The notes beneath the pieces are model-generated. The model searched no databases and was not told where the DNA came from. It saw only the letters and a program-made list of their open reading frames with translations. Shown in pieces: positions 52,801 through 54,453 of a stretch of DNA of 64,000 nucleotides. A program made the translations under genes and the position numbers. Position 1 is the first letter of the stretch, and each line of letters opens with the position of its first letter. The stretch is taken from NCBI GenBank assembly GCA_963669155.1, contig OZ022581.1, positions 18,628,527 through 18,692,526 on the forward strand, given 5' to 3'. Source of the stretch: Arbacia lixula (taxonomy: Eukaryota > Echinodermata > Echinoidea > Arbacioida > Arbaciidae).

Positions 52801-53263
52801 ACCTGGTATAACATGGTTATACAGTCAAACCTGTCTCTAAAGACTGCCGTATGAGACATGGTCTCTATGGACAGTTGCTATTTACAGACTCGTGCAGCTG
52901 CATGTGAACTGCTCTGAAAAGAATTAAGTTGAGTGGTCTTCACTGACAACTGATTCATATAGACACTGGTCTTTGTAGACAACTTTTACTGTAGTTAGTT
53001 TTACAAGCTTAAACATTTCCACAACAATCCTGTAAGAGGCCTCTAGAGGAATGTTATCTATATTTTGAAACATTGACACATTTCTTGGGAGTCATTACTT
53101 CCCAGAATATTTATTTTGTGGTTCCTTTTTTTTGGTTTGTTTGTTTTGTCAGATTTTTGAGGTCTTGCAGAGGGTCGTTGGAGATTCTGAGAACGACGAG
53201 GTGGCTGAGAAGCTGCAGGAGATTGCATGTTTGATCAAGGCAGAGATGGAGGGAAGACTAGAG
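1682..53263 (+). CDS. CARMIL: CARMIL (LRRC16-family) gene, partial, 20 exons in window
   Basis: CARMIL proteins bind actin capping protein and uncap barbed ends at the plasma membrane, promoting lamellipodia and macropinocytosis (family knowledge). Joining the 20 exons listed separately gives 762 in-phase codons. Order seen: PH domain (exons 1-4, [13 protein letters not shown] to VFPLTSM), linker with the hallmark PCGGFSQMY block (exon 5), [10 protein letters not shown] (exon 6), then leucine-rich repeats with many LxxLxLSxN units (exons 7-17), C-cap MPIP block (exon 18) and helical region (exons 18-20). Identity follows from collinear matches to vertebrate CARMIL recalled from memory, for example [20 protein letters not shown]. 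The start codon exon lies upstream. The remaining helical domain, the capping-protein-binding region and the proline-rich tail lie downstream or in the assembly gap. Introns range from about 430 bp to 14.5 kb. The paralogue (CARMIL1, 2 or 3) cannot be assigned; an invertebrate probably has one gene. Confidence 0.93.
2315..2548. repeat. 235-bp near-perfect inverted repeat (fold-back element)
   Basis: Arms of about 105 bp pair from TACACTACAGCTCAAAAG to CTTTGAGCTAGAGTGTA, including GGAAAGGGAAAGGGAAG against CTTCCCTTTCCCTTTCC, with a short loop near 2430. It is probably a MITE, or a transcribed hairpin, since it lies in an intron. Confidence 0.85.
2549..4323. other. intron with a MITE at about 2700-2890
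   Basis: At 2740-2885 there are TGGTAACT and TTACCATCAGTGG arms of the family seen again at 33.1 and 60.4 kb. The rest is AT-rich with no gene signal. 3600 and 3470 share a short CTACTCTCAGTTTCAAAG repeat. Confidence 0.45.
4329..4638 (+). repeat. left LTR of Ty3/gypsy element
   Basis: 310 bp from TGTAATG to CTACTTCA. It contains a TATAAAG box at 4399-4405 and an ATTAAA polyadenylation-like signal at 4574-4579. The right LTR is identical except for one missing G in the run near 4430. Confidence 0.95.
4639..4655 (+). promoter_or_regulatory. primer-binding site
   Basis: TTGGCGACGAGGATTTT follows the LTR directly. The TGG start complements the CCA end of a tRNA. I do not assign which tRNA. Confidence 0.7.
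4673..8614 (+). CDS. Gag-Pol polyprotein of Ty3/gypsy element
   Basis: One uninterrupted frame of 1313 residues if translation starts at the ATG at 4673 ([11 protein letters not shown]). The frame is open upstream into the LTR (ATG at 4472), but the later start lies just past the primer-binding site. Domains in order: Gag capsid-like region; two CCHC zinc knuckles (C-x2-C-x4-H-x4-C, about residues 204 and 224); aspartic protease DTGAS at about 302; reverse transcriptase with YLDD at about 581; RNase H with CDAS near 730; integrase with an HHCC zinc finger and a DD35E triad (D about 1015, D about 1069, E about 1105); GPV/Y-like C-terminal module; basic tail. Gag and Pol are fused without a frameshift or stop. 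All catalytic residues that I can check are present. Confidence 0.96.
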   Translation: MALIGKVDEFFPDKEDWDQYIERLEHYFSANGITDSGKQRAILLTVIGAKSYNLLRSLTSPAKPGDKSFNELSVLMKRHHSPAPSEIVQRCKFNSRFREEGESVADFVAGLRALAEHCHYGEQLDVMLRDRIVCGIRDDGMQRRMLSEAKLELKGAIDIAQGIETANANVRDLKRTQSGHAGGHGDVNKFQSSSSSAPRSRKSCYRCGNASHSPGACRFKTNTCFNCRKTGHIARVCRAKKREGHVQVVDDGKDVQTRSNDHSTPDDIEAQADSLYNVKARSNPPMKVTLLVDGVENDMEIDTGASLSLISASHFEQSWPGRPLKPSSIKLRTYTGEILDIKGEIDVRVDYGQKSHDLTLIVVSGDGPSLLGRDWLRKIKLDWTRINAVSVSSDVADLLRNHESVFREELGSLRGTTAKIHINADVQPRFCKARVVPYAMRALVEKELEKLERDGVIEPIQFAEWAAPIVPVMKGDKKSVRICGDFKLTVNQASKLDRYPIPKIEDLFASLTGGQKFSKLDLSQAYNQVVLDEESRKFVVINTHKGLYQFNRLPFGVSSAPGIFQRVMENLLRDIPHVTVYLDDVLVTGRNDKEHLATLDVVLGRLEGAGLRLKKEKCQFMQRAVEYLGHVIDEHGLHPTASRVKAIQEARAPENITELRSYLGLLTYYGKFLPNLSTALAPLHVLLKKGVTWKWGVAEREAFRRSKQLLLSSQVLTHYDPEKEIVVSCDASQYGIGAVIAHRMDDGSEKPIAFASRTLAPAERNYAQIEKEGLSIVFGVTRFHSFLYGRHFTLVTDHKPLLGLLDEDRPVPAQASARIQKWALTLMGYDYSLRFKPTAAHANADALSRLPLSATPSSIPMPAETVLLMETLDASPITAADIRTWTRRDPLLSRVLRYVECGWDGERDVDIDMKPFRQRRNELSIQDGCLLWGNRLVIPKRGRQRVLQALHDGHPGIARMKSFARAFAWWPKMDDDIERESKACTSCQENHPMPPKEPLHPWSWPSRPWSRLHVDHAGPFMGKFFLLVVDAHSKWMEVIPVASTNALTTIDKLRSVFATHGLPDKVVSDNGPAFSSEAFSEFLRKNGVSHSTSSPYHPSSNGLAERAVRTFKDAMKRMTEGSVDARIARFLLKYRTTPHTTTGISPAELLMGRRLTTALDVASRVRDQQGRQKAAHDRHARQRDFVEGEEIYAKNFASISPKWLSGKIVRAMGPVSYEIALDDGRVTRRHADHIRKRTSEPSGSGRPKHSVHVGGASDVENAAFTGPPPALPPLMATPESPSEPRGEDRTEPHKSYPVRDRRPPDRYGFAYSH
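8615..9107 (+). other. 3' non-coding region and polypurine tract of the element
   Basis: About 490 bp of AT-rich sequence with no convincing ORF, ending in the polypurine tract AAGGGGGGAGGAA (9095-9107) right before the right LTR, which primes plus-strand DNA synthesis in this family. Confidence 0.75.
9108..9416 (+). repeat. right LTR of Ty3/gypsy element
   Basis: 309 bp, identical to the left LTR except for one G. It is followed by the GTATA target duplication. Confidence 0.95.
9422..10753. other. intron, microsatellite only
   Basis: No exon recognised. (GA)n followed by a G run lies at 10455-10512. Confidence 0.4.
10754..11272. mobile_element. fold-back element with repeated GCGTCTTCATTAGC motif
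   Basis: GCGTCTTCATTAGC occurs at 10759 and 10834 and its reverse complement at about 11046, 11169 and 11254, with AGCTCGAGCT and TAGCGAGCTATTT palindromic blocks between. The ends are mutually inverted, as in a non-autonomous DNA transposon. No transposase is present. Confidence 0.7.
11273..14130. other. intron, no gene recognised
   Basis: AT-rich sequence. Overlapping short ORFs at 12514-12859 run on both strands and lack any domain. No RNA gene seen. Confidence 0.4.
14131..14181 (+). CDS. CARMIL: CARMIL exon 2 (PH domain)
   Basis: Acceptor TTTCTTTCCAG and donor AGG|GTGAGT frame 17 codons, [17 protein letters not shown], phase 0 at both ends. It matches the CARMIL PH strand that reads LTSCRAFLVTAR in vertebrates. 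The intron before it is 12.35 kb and holds the Ty3/gypsy insertion. Confidence 0.88.
14248..14808. repeat. imperfect tandem duplication, about 280-294 bp period
   Basis: Blocks starting TGGGGGCTCCTGAAGG at 14251 and 14545 share C-runs, TTTGCATTTGTTT, CAGTTATTATTCCTTCCTGG and AGAAAGCTGCAAAGATACTTA. The array lies 70 bp after exon 2. The open frames within are not coding. Confidence 0.8.
14809..15867. other. intron, no feature recognised
   Basis: AT-rich sequence with no supported gene. Confidence 0.4.
15868..16055. repeat. 188-bp inverted repeat (MITE-like)
   Basis: Arms TTAAAGGGTTACTAAATT and AATTTAGTAACCCTTTAA pair, followed by AAGTTCCTACTAATCTATGT against ACATAGATTAGTGGGAACTT. The centre is about 15960. 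Confidence 0.85.
16056..18293. other. intron, no gene recognised
   Basis: Contains T17G9 at about 16297-16323 and a C-run near 17520. The 135-codon ORF at 16593-17000 has Cys- and Trp-rich hydrophobic content but no recognised domain, and I do not call it a gene. Confidence 0.35.
18294..18353 (+). CDS. CARMIL: CARMIL exon 3 (PH domain)
   Basis: Acceptor TAATTCTCTACAG and donor AAG|GTATGA frame 20 codons beginning [15 protein letters not shown], phase 0/0. It corresponds to the LELTFSYLEI strand of the family. Confidence 0.88.
18354..19133. other. intron with C/A homopolymer runs
   Basis: Poly-C and poly-A runs at 18540-18620. No exon. Confidence 0.4.
19134..19270 (+). CDS. CARMIL: CARMIL exon 4 (PH domain end)
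   Basis: After the AAATCAG acceptor, 45 codons plus two bases encode [20 protein letters not shown], then a C-terminal PH helix [19 protein letters not shown]. The donor is GGA|GTGAGT, and the split Glu codon is completed by exon 5. The KEKEKER stretch is more basic than the vertebrate equivalent. Confidence 0.88.
19730..20060. repeat. polypyrimidine tract before exon 5
   Basis: About 330 bp that is almost entirely C and T on the plus strand, with CTCCTG repeats at 19985-20030, running into the exon 5 acceptor. Open frames through it are low complexity only. Confidence 0.9.
20062..20236 (+). CDS. CARMIL: CARMIL exon 5 (linker, PCGGFSQMY block)
   Basis: One base completes Glu, then [20 protein letters not shown] and later [19 protein letters not shown], ending [19 protein letters not shown] is the most diagnostic CARMIL linker motif. 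The acceptor lies at the end of a polypyrimidine tract of about 330 bp. Confidence 0.95.
20353..20595. repeat. GGA/GGGGGA polypurine array
   Basis: About 240 bp of GGAGGAGGGG-type repeats 120 bp after exon 5. It could form G-quadruplex or triplex DNA. A weaker purine-rich tail continues to about 21000. Confidence 0.9.
21077..21150 (+). CDS. CARMIL: CARMIL exon 6 (linker to first LRR)
   Basis: TACACAG|GATATAGAC begins [20 protein letters not shown] and ends two bases into a Lys codon at GTAAGT. It matches DVDTIYLTQDTRELNLQDF of vertebrate CARMIL. Confidence 0.93.
21792..21867 (+). CDS. CARMIL: CARMIL exon 7 (first LRRs)
   Basis: Completes Lys and encodes [18 protein letters not shown], then TIVNYKL with donor CTG|GTGAGG, phase 0. 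It corresponds to DLIPIIAALEYNQWFTKL. A MITE begins only 22 bp past the donor. Confidence 0.93.
21890..22128. mobile_element. MITE with GGCCGTATCATAAAGGG ends
   Basis: Left end GGCCGTATCATAAAGGG and right end CCCTTTGTGATACGGTGCC are inverted. Internal short direct and inverted ATTGATTGCAA motifs. It starts 22 bp after the exon 7 donor. Confidence 0.75.
22129..23266. other. intron, no gene recognised
   Basis: AT-rich, nothing supported. Confidence 0.4.
23267..23355 (+). CDS. CARMIL: CARMIL exon 8 (LRR)
   Basis: TTCTTTGTAG acceptor; 29 codons plus two bases encode [20 protein letters not shown] then LTLDGVGLK, donor ATG|GTATGA. The split codon forms Trp with exon 9. A minisatellite starts directly after the donor. 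Confidence 0.9.
23370..23754. repeat. minisatellite, first part (72-bp then 33-bp units)
   Basis: Three units of about 72 bp (CATTGACTATGTTAACAACAAACC) grade into 33-bp units around TTGACTATGTAAATGACTAT. It begins just after the exon 8 donor. The frame is open because 33 is a multiple of three; not coding. Confidence 0.85.
23755..24010 (+). repeat. dispersed repeat, copy 1 (also at 63.65 kb)
   Basis: GGTAACACCATGTGGTT, CACAAGACT, TTTTAGCTTTAGTT and GAACTAGTCACA blocks occur in the same order at 63645-63905. It interrupts the minisatellite. Confidence 0.75.
24080..24482 (-). mobile_element. Penelope-like element 3' fragment (putative)
   Basis: GC-rich island inside the minisatellite. On the minus strand it reads GGATGACGGACAGAGCACAC then TGCCCGAAACGTCGAGACTG, the style of Penelope-like element ends that carry hammerhead-ribozyme-like cores (GATGA...CGAAAC...GTC). 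A TGCACTRGAGCGTGAAAC unit is duplicated at 24296 and 24353. No reverse transcriptase or GIY-YIG domain is present, so the assignment is tentative. Confidence 0.45.
24488..24960. repeat. minisatellite, second part (33-bp units)
   Basis: About 14 units of TTGACTATGTAAATGACTAT plus ATGACATGTTGTACA variants, continuous with the array before the insertion. Reads [11 protein letters not shown] repeats; not coding. Confidence 0.88.
25055..25236 (+). CDS. CARMIL: CARMIL exon 9 (LRR)
   Basis: After CCCCCTGCAG the exon encodes [38 protein letters not shown] and [14 protein letters not shown]. The donor is AGG|GTGAGA with a split Gly codon. It holds two LRR units with L-x-L-S-x-N cores, matching INLAGNPLEDRGV of vertebrates. 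Confidence 0.94.
25237..26173. other. intron, no gene recognised
   Basis: AT repeat near 25400. Sequence at 25780-26030 resembles degenerate dispersed repeat material. Nothing coding. Confidence 0.35.
26174..26277 (+). CDS. CARMIL: CARMIL exon 10 (LRR)
   Basis: GTGACAG|GG completes Gly, then [19 protein letters not shown] and [15 protein letters not shown], donor GGG|GTAAGG, phase 0. The following intron is 14.47 kb, the longest in the window, and carries the candidate cassette exons. Confidence 0.92.
26278..28090. other. start of 14.5-kb intron, repeat fragments
   Basis: At 27700-27940 there is a GCATTTGTATAGTGCTT...TTCCACAGTCTTG stretch of a repeat type common in marine invertebrates. No exon. 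Confidence 0.4.
28104..28195 (+). mobile_element. tRNA-like SINE fragment, copy 1
   Basis: GGCCCTGTGGTTTGTTTAGG to GTGCATGC with a box-B-like GGGTTCAAACC at about 28146. A second copy follows at 28608, on the far side of a MITE. Confidence 0.55.
28216..28606. mobile_element. MITE with GGGCCCTGTAACATAAA ends and internal repeats
   Basis: Left GCCCTGTAACATAAAGGTTT and right AAACTTTTATGTTACGGGGC are inverted. Three tandem units of about 110-120 bp around GATCGCAAAATGGCAATGGC (about 28247, 28359, 28478) fill the inside. Confidence 0.75.
28608..28700 (+). mobile_element. tRNA-like SINE fragment, copy 2
   Basis: Direct, diverged copy of 28104-28195 (GGCCCTGTGGTTTGTTTGGG, GCAGGTCCTGGGTCAAAGC). Confidence 0.5.
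29608..29954. mobile_element. hybrid SINE/fold-back element with 12-bp flanking repeat
   Basis: Flanked by AATAGCTCTCTT at 29596-29607 and 29955-29966. About 80-bp inverted arms (TGCAAAGAAATTTTAGGCAT against its complement, ending near 29912) enclose a minus-strand tRNA-like core with a box-B-like GGTTCAAATCC and a box-A-like ATGGTTAAGTCGC. Candidate exon A starts only 33 bp downstream of the second flank. Confidence 0.65.
29999..30055 (+). CDS. candidate cassette exon A of CARMIL (57 nt)
   Basis: Acceptor TTTTGTCTGATTCAG and donor ATC|GTAGGT frame 57 bases, 19 codons, [19 protein letters not shown]. Phase is 0/0, the phase of the host intron between exons 10 and 11, so inclusion keeps the reading frame. 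The peptide looks like an LRR helix segment. Vertebrate CARMIL aligns across exons 10 and 11 without an insertion, so this would be optional or lineage-specific. Evidence is splice signals and open frame only. Confidence 0.35.
30645..30825. repeat. C-run tandem repeat, about 55-bp units
   Basis: Four diverged units of a C-run followed by ATnnATTnTATTATGTAACTATATGTAA-like sequence. Confidence 0.7.
31820..32048. repeat. about 75-bp tandem repeat, second locus
   Basis: Three units of TTACCATGTACTCA...TTTGGTACTGAGAGGGTTAA, period about 75 bp, related to the array at 209-588. Confidence 0.75.
32124..32361. repeat. 118-bp direct tandem duplication
   Basis: CTTGTAGGATAAGAAAACAA starts at 32124 and again at 32242. 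The two copies differ at a few positions only. Confidence 0.85.
32597..32635 (+). CDS. candidate cassette exon B of CARMIL (39 nt)
   Basis: A pyrimidine-rich run ending AATCATTTAG and the donor ATG|GTAAAA frame 13 codons, [13 protein letters not shown], phase 0/0. It contains more CpG than the AT-rich intron around it. Inclusion would keep the CARMIL frame between exons 10 and 11. No homology is recognised. Confidence 0.35.
33093..33222. repeat. 130-bp inverted repeat MITE
   Basis: ATAGGTTATCAATTATT and AATAATTGAAAACCTAT ends enclose TGGTAACTACCATG and GGTAGTTACCATTGATGG, of the same family as the copies at 60.4 kb. Confidence 0.7.
33970..34210 (+). mobile_element. tRNA-derived SINE
   Basis: Box-B GGTTCGAGCCC at 34025-34035, preceded by a tRNA-like 5' part (TATGGTGAGAGCTATTGACT-like) and followed by a tRNA-unrelated body with TAGTAAATAGGTGCCTGGCA. 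Its exact ends are not certain. Confidence 0.6.
34310..34615. repeat. about 80-bp tandem repeat, third locus of the 75-bp family
   Basis: Four units of TACCAAGCCAGGAAAAGCCC...TACTGATGGGGTTAACTCTC, sharing the GGTTAA...TACCAAG...TTACACAT layout with 209-588. Confidence 0.7.
34674..34853 (+). CDS. candidate cassette exon C of CARMIL (180 nt)
   Basis: A strong pyrimidine tract (CACACCTCTCTCTTATTTCTAG) precedes exactly 60 stop-free codons ending CAG|GTTTGA, phase 0/0. The other two forward frames have stops. The peptide is rich in Ser, Lys and Arg, for example [20 protein letters not shown], with basic Ser/Thr-kinase-like sites and a Cys triplet near its end. The segment is clearly more GC-rich than the flanks. 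Caution: the reverse strand is also open over the same stretch and looks more like a globular protein, so this may instead be a minus-strand terminal exon or a retroposed coding fragment. Confidence 0.4.
35404..35482. repeat. (GA)n followed by G run
   Basis: Dinucleotide repeat of about 68 bp followed by nine Gs. Confidence 0.95.
35483..37395. other. intron, no gene recognised
   Basis: AT-rich, with short ORFs on both strands that have no recognisable domain. Confidence 0.35.
37396..37437 (+). CDS. candidate cassette exon D of CARMIL (42 nt)
   Basis: Acceptor GTCTTCTTTCAG and a near-consensus donor TCA|GTAAGT frame 14 codons, [14 protein letters not shown], phase 0/0. It is the best donor of the four candidates. 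It lies 3.3 kb before exon 11 in the same phase-0 intron. Confidence 0.4.
37829..37884. repeat. (GA)n microsatellite
   Basis: About 56 bp of GA repeats. Confidence 0.95.
37885..40749. other. intron with MITE at about 39080-39180
   Basis: At 39085-39175, GTTGTCCCACAGTGCACTTTG and TTGTGATGCATTGTGGGATG are inverted and resemble the element at 50408. 38215 and 40380 share GTCTGGCTGCAGTAG. No further exon was found. Confidence 0.45.
40750..40901 (+). CDS. CARMIL: CARMIL exon 11 (LRR)
   Basis: CTCCGCAG acceptor; [40 protein letters not shown] and [10 protein letters not shown], donor CAG|GTACCT with split codon. It matches MYNFLAQPNAIVHLDLS of vertebrate CARMIL, so exon 10 joined directly to exon 11 is a complete LRR register. 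Confidence 0.94.
40902..42175. other. intron, no gene recognised
   Basis: Nothing supported apart from repeat-like material at 41270-41480. Confidence 0.35.
42176..42283 (+). CDS. CARMIL: CARMIL exon 12 (LRR)
   Basis: CCCTTCTCACAG acceptor; the split Ser codon, then [20 protein letters not shown] and [15 protein letters not shown], ending in AA|GTATGT. It corresponds to the [21 protein letters not shown] region. Confidence 0.9.
42845..42914 (+). CDS. CARMIL: CARMIL exon 13 (LRR)
   Basis: TTGTGTTCAG acceptor, the split Lys codon completed, then [20 protein letters not shown] and CNE, donor GAG|GTATGT, phase 0. It matches the GVSLDLSNCE strand. A 374-bp palindrome starts 55 bp after the donor. 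Confidence 0.9.
42970..43343. repeat. 374-bp near-perfect palindrome
   Basis: Arms of about 175 bp from TTAAAGGGCATATACTGTAC to its complement GTACAGTATATGCCCTTTAA. The centre is near 43156 at ATGTTCGGCCCGAACAT. No ORF inside. Confidence 0.92.
43344..44450. other. intron with SINE-like and (AAT)n material
   Basis: 43360-43560 includes GTAGGTTCAATGCAACC and CCCAGGGAGTGGAGATGGTG, the latter also at about 31370. (AAT)n at 44030-44055 is followed by TATATAGCGCATTATATG, a widespread invertebrate repeat style. Confidence 0.45.
44451..44632 (+). CDS. CARMIL: CARMIL exon 14 (LRR)
   Basis: GTGTTTGCAG acceptor; [40 protein letters not shown] and [20 protein letters not shown], then GG|GTCAGT. It matches ITSLDISDNGL and NRSIQHLALGKN of vertebrates. 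Two imperfect copies of its 3' end with donor-like borders follow at 44740 and 47108. Splicing from the copy at 44740 would require reading through an in-frame TGA, so the first donor is preferred. Confidence 0.88.
44740..44810 (+). repeat. partial duplicate of exon 14 3' end, copy 2
   Basis: Repeats GGATCGGTCAGAAC...CAGAACTTACCCAACCGC and ends CAACAG|GTCATG, donor-like. No acceptor directly before it. Confidence 0.85.
44826..45279. repeat. GGAT-type minisatellite
   Basis: GGATGGATAGATGGGTGGAT-type units, about 450 bp. It is interrupted at 45280 and resumes at 47048. Confidence 0.92.
45280..47047. mobile_element. 1.77-kb non-autonomous TIR transposon in minisatellite
   Basis: Ends GGGTCAATAGTCTGAAACTG and, inverted, GGGTGAATAGTCAGAAAGTG match at about 26 of 29 positions. 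ATAG flanks both sides (45276-45279 and 47048-47051), though the host array makes the exact duplication ambiguous. Inside, GTGACGGAGCTGA-type motifs occur repeatedly in both orientations, and a 310-bp internal inverted repeat (45988-46303) starts at GCTTTTCTCCCCACGAGTCG. No transposase ORF. Family not recognised. Confidence 0.7.
47048..47107. repeat. minisatellite remainder
   Basis: GGTGGATTGATGGGTGGATG units that continue the array before the transposon. Confidence 0.85.
47108..47205 (+). repeat. partial duplicate of exon 14 3' end, copy 3
   Basis: Diverged copy: TGGATTGGTCAGGGTCAATT, TTTGACCTCAG, ACCTAACCAACAGC, then TTTCATGGTCTA as in copies 1 and 2. Confidence 0.7.
47634..47691 (+). CDS. 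CARMIL: CARMIL exon 15 (LRR helix)
   Basis: Pyrimidine tract and CTTCCGTAG acceptor; one base completes Gly, then [19 protein letters not shown], donor GTG|GTGAGA, phase 0. It aligns with the LTPVLDNLVQMIQ helix. Confidence 0.85.
48125..48228 (+). CDS. CARMIL: CARMIL exon 16 (LRR)
   Basis: CCACTTCAG acceptor; [20 protein letters not shown] and [14 protein letters not shown], donor GAG|GTACAC. It matches [16 protein letters not shown]. About 110 bp downstream, part of the exon 3' end with a GAG|GTATGA donor is repeated. Confidence 0.92.
48336..48372 (+). repeat. partial duplicate of exon 16 3' end
   Basis: TGTCTCTGTTGATCTGAG|GTATGA resembles the exon end TGACCTCTGTTGATTTGAG|GTACAC. A shorter third trace CTGAATCTGAGGTATGAATA is at 48421. 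Confidence 0.6.
48785..48922 (+). CDS. CARMIL: CARMIL exon 17 (last LRRs)
   Basis: TCGCTCGTAG acceptor; [40 protein letters not shown] and LAVALE with split Arg codon at GAG|GTGAGA. It is very close to [20 protein letters not shown] of vertebrate CARMIL1. A GGAT minisatellite follows directly. Confidence 0.96.
48930..49235. repeat. GGAT minisatellite after exon 17
   Basis: GGATGGATGGATGGGTGG units, same type as the array at 44.8 kb. Confidence 0.9.
49510..49702 (+). CDS. CARMIL: CARMIL exon 18 (C-cap and helical region)
   Basis: TTTGCATAG acceptor; [40 protein letters not shown], then [17 protein letters not shown], donor CAG|GTGGGT, phase 0. It contains the diagnostic MPIP block and the PEK...LQRNH helix. 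The last 30 bases and the intron start are repeated about 122 bp downstream. Confidence 0.93.
49795..49824 (+). other. duplicated 3' end of exon 18, potential 30-nt microexon
   Basis: The end of exon 18 plus the first part of its intron is repeated. The second copy has its own acceptor-like CTGCTGCAG and the same donor CAG|GTGGGT, framing exactly ten codons, [10 protein letters not shown], phase 0/0. Inclusion would repeat the last ten residues of exon 18 with one Ala to Pro change. Whether it is spliced is unknown. Confidence 0.35.
50173..50301 (+). CDS. CARMIL: CARMIL exon 19 (helical domain)
   Basis: CCCCCCTCACCCCCACAG acceptor; [43 protein letters not shown], donor ACG|GTAAGC, phase 0/0. 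It matches QMIDRICVKVQDHL and RLMRDAKNSKT of vertebrates. Confidence 0.92.
50302..53152. other. intron with MITE at 50408-50541
   Basis: 50408-50541 has arms GTTGTCCCACAATACATTGTGC and GGTGTATTGTGGGACGATTT. A CT-rich low-complexity stretch lies at 51740-52110. 52820-52980 (ACAGTCAAACCTGTCTCTAA) is a common invertebrate repeat style. No exon found. Confidence 0.45.
53153..53263 (+). CDS. CARMIL: CARMIL exon 20 (helical domain), last exon found
   Basis: TTTGTTTTGTCAG acceptor; [20 protein letters not shown] and [17 protein letters not shown], donor GAG|GTAAGG, phase 0/0. The charged helix fits the helical domain after the SKT motif but is less conserved, so identity rests on position, phase and composition. 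No further exon was found to 64000. Confidence 0.78.
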
Positions 53264-53595
53264 GTAAGGACTGGAAAGATTAGATAGGAAAATAGTATTT
53301 GTATTGCACAATAAAATCCCCTTATTTAATGTACATTCATCGAAATTCACCTTGCTCACTAAAGGAATACATGTATTTCAAACATAATAATATTACAGAA
53401 CAGGCAGGATTTTTTGCAACATATCTAGGTATCATATATAAAGAGAGATTAAAAAACAGAATAGTCATTACAAGAGGTATGCAAAAGGACAGGTGTCAAG
53501 AAAATGTTCAATATTTGAAGACATAGCATCAGAATATATGTGAGTCATGCAGACACATTACACATTAGACTTAATATTCACATTTGATAGCCAGG

Positions 53596-53600
<5 letters not shown>

Positions 53601-53678
<78 letters not shown>

Positions 53679-53681
53679 GGA
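53601..53681. repeat. (GA)n followed by G run
   Basis: About 68 bp of GA, then twelve or more Gs. Confidence 0.95.
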
Positions 53682-53969
53682 AGACACCATTTTATATAAA
53701 GAAGAGAGAAAGATGGAAAGATCAGCGGACACAAAGGATTCATCATCAGAGAGAAACCATTAGGCAAAAAAAAAAAGAGACTGACAAACAGAAAGTGAAA
53801 AATAGCATGACGCACACAGTGAGCAAAGCAAAGACAGATAAAGAAGACAAATAAAGACAGAACAACTGCGAGAAAGAAATGAAATAGATATGAACATTAT
53901 TCTAATGGGGAAAAAATCCCCCTCTTTCATCCAACTCAATGAGTCTGTGTCGGCACGATATGTAGAGAG

Positions 53970-54253
53970 CCCCCTCCCCTTCTCCCTCTCCCTCTCCCTC
54001 TCCCTCTCCCTCTCCCTCTCCCTCTCCCTCTCCCTCTCCCTCTCCCTGTCCCTGTCCCTCTCCCTCTCCCTCTCCCCTCCCTCTCCCCTTCCCCTCTCCC
54101 TCTTCCTCCCCCCCTCCCTCTCCCTCTCCCTCTCCCTATCCCACTCCCTCTTCCTCTCCCTCCCCCTCTCCCTCTCCCTCTCCCTCTCCCTCTCCCTCTC
54201 CCTCTCCCTCCCCCTCTCCCTCCCCCTCTCCCTCCCCCTCTCCCTCCCCCTCT
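53970..54253. repeat. (TCCCTC)n satellite abutting assembly gap
   Basis: CTCCCTCTCCCTC repeats run directly into the N block. True length is unknown. Confidence 0.95.
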
Positions 54254-54453
54254 NNNNNNNNNNNNNNNNNNNNNNNNNNNNNNNNNNNNNNNNNNNNNNN
54301 NNNNNNNNNNNNNNNNNNNNNNNNNNNNNNNNNNNNNNNNNNNNNNNNNNNNNNNNNNNNNNNNNNNNNNNNNNNNNNNNNNNNNNNNNNNNNNNNNNNN
54401 NNNNNNNNNNNNNNNNNNNNNNNNNNNNNNNNNNNNNNNNNNNNNNNNNNNNN
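54254..54453. other. assembly gap (200 N)
   Basis: Exactly 200 Ns, a conventional size for a gap of unknown length. A CARMIL exon could be hidden here. Confidence 0.99.
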
